A stretch of DNA of 15,126 nucleotides, from assembly GCA_012522255.1 (NCBI GenBank), contig JAAYKT010000020.1, positions 1-15,126 of the forward strand. The letters are read 5' to 3'. The stretch's first letter is position 1. Each line of letters begins with the position of its first letter. The translations under genes and the position numbers were made by a program. This DNA is from Clostridiales bacterium (GTDB taxonomy: Bacteria; Bacillota; Clostridia; Lutisporales; Lutisporaceae). The notes under the pieces are model-generated. The model was given only the letters and a program-made list of their open reading frames with translations. It was not told the DNA's origin and ran no database searches. This document shows positions 14,941 through 15,126 of the stretch, in pieces.

Positions 14941-15126
14941 CCCTTGTAAAATAAAGATTTATACTGTAAATATAATATAATGGTTTCTATGATAATACGA
15001 ATGAAAGATTAAATCAATTAATGTAATTATATTCTAAATAATACCTAAGAATTCTCGTTGCTGTTTACAATTATCCATAATAACAGAATATCGCACTTTT
15101 AAATAAACAAAAGGTCAGGTAAGAAA
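14941..15126. other. gene-free leader region upstream of rnfC
   Basis: I see no gene in this very AT-rich stretch. It must hold the rnf promoter or part of a leader. A perfect TATAAT lies on the minus strand at 15031-15026, and TATTAT at about 14996-14991, but neither has a good -35 box at 16-18 bases, so I do not choose one. At 15061-15086 an imperfect inverted repeat (CTGTT...AACAG on both arms) encloses a short palindrome, ATTAT-GG-ATAAT read on the minus strand; it could be a protein-binding site. No terminator of an upstream gene is visible. Confidence 0.35.

Noticed and set aside
14991..15031. TATAAT and TATTAT boxes as the rnf promoter
   Set aside because: Neither has a -35 hexamer with three or more key bases at 16-18 bases distance; in DNA this AT-rich such boxes are expected by chance, so only the region is reported.
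1..15126. Search for mobile elements, CRISPR arrays, tRNA/rRNA genes, toxin-antitoxin or phage genes
   Set aside because: No transposase, integrase, direct-repeat array, cloverleaf or defence-type domain was seen; the window is fully occupied by ordinary conserved genes in a conserved order.

Overview
This is a 15.1 kb AT-rich stretch of bacterial chromosome with every gene on the minus strand, so transcription runs from the right edge to the left edge. The gene set (Rnf complex, DUF4321-maf-radC-mreBCD-PBP2-minCDE, then spoIVFA-spoIVFB) points to an anaerobic, rod-shaped, endospore-forming member of the Clostridia. The ferredoxin-linked Rnf complex fits anaerobic energy metabolism. The two spoIVF-type genes fit sporulation. 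MinE together with MinCD is the arrangement seen in many clostridia. A Ruminiclostridium/Acetivibrio-like origin is my guess; the sequence alone does not fix a species.

Right part (about 9970-15126): a complete six-gene rnf operon in the order C-D-G-E-A-B, packed with gaps of at most 27 bases and one 8-base overlap. It follows a gene-free leader of about 190 bases and ends at a clean intrinsic terminator. The products form a membrane complex that moves electrons between reduced ferredoxin and NAD+ and couples this to ion transport.

Middle part (about 3380-9930): a second transcription unit, starting from a likely promoter just beyond the rnf terminator. It encodes a small DUF4321 membrane protein, Maf, RadC, MreB, MreC, MreD and a large class B penicillin-binding protein. 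The last four are the core of the rod-shape (elongasome) machinery.

Left part (1-3300): minC, minD and minE, which place the division septum, then a LytM/M23 protein of SpoIVFA type and a site-2 protease of SpoIVFB type that runs off the left edge. A very good match to a sigma-E promoter lies in the minE-spoIVFA gap. It would allow the two sporulation genes to be switched on separately in the mother cell, as in Bacillus subtilis, where the order mreBCD-minCD-spoIVFA-spoIVFB is also found.

I see no mobile element, CRISPR array, RNA gene or defence system, and nothing that I would call a previously undescribed system. The points worth a second look are finer: the internal sigma-E promoter, an intact LytM zinc site in the SpoIVFA-like protein, an Asp-to-Asn change in the MreB phosphate-2 motif, a duplicated module and a transpeptidase-domain insertion in the PBP, non-canonical flavin-attachment motifs in RnfG and RnfD, and frequent ribosome binding sites made only of G. 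Several starts were moved from the longest open frame because the Shine-Dalgarno position decides them (rnfC, rnfE, DUF4321, radC, minD, minC).
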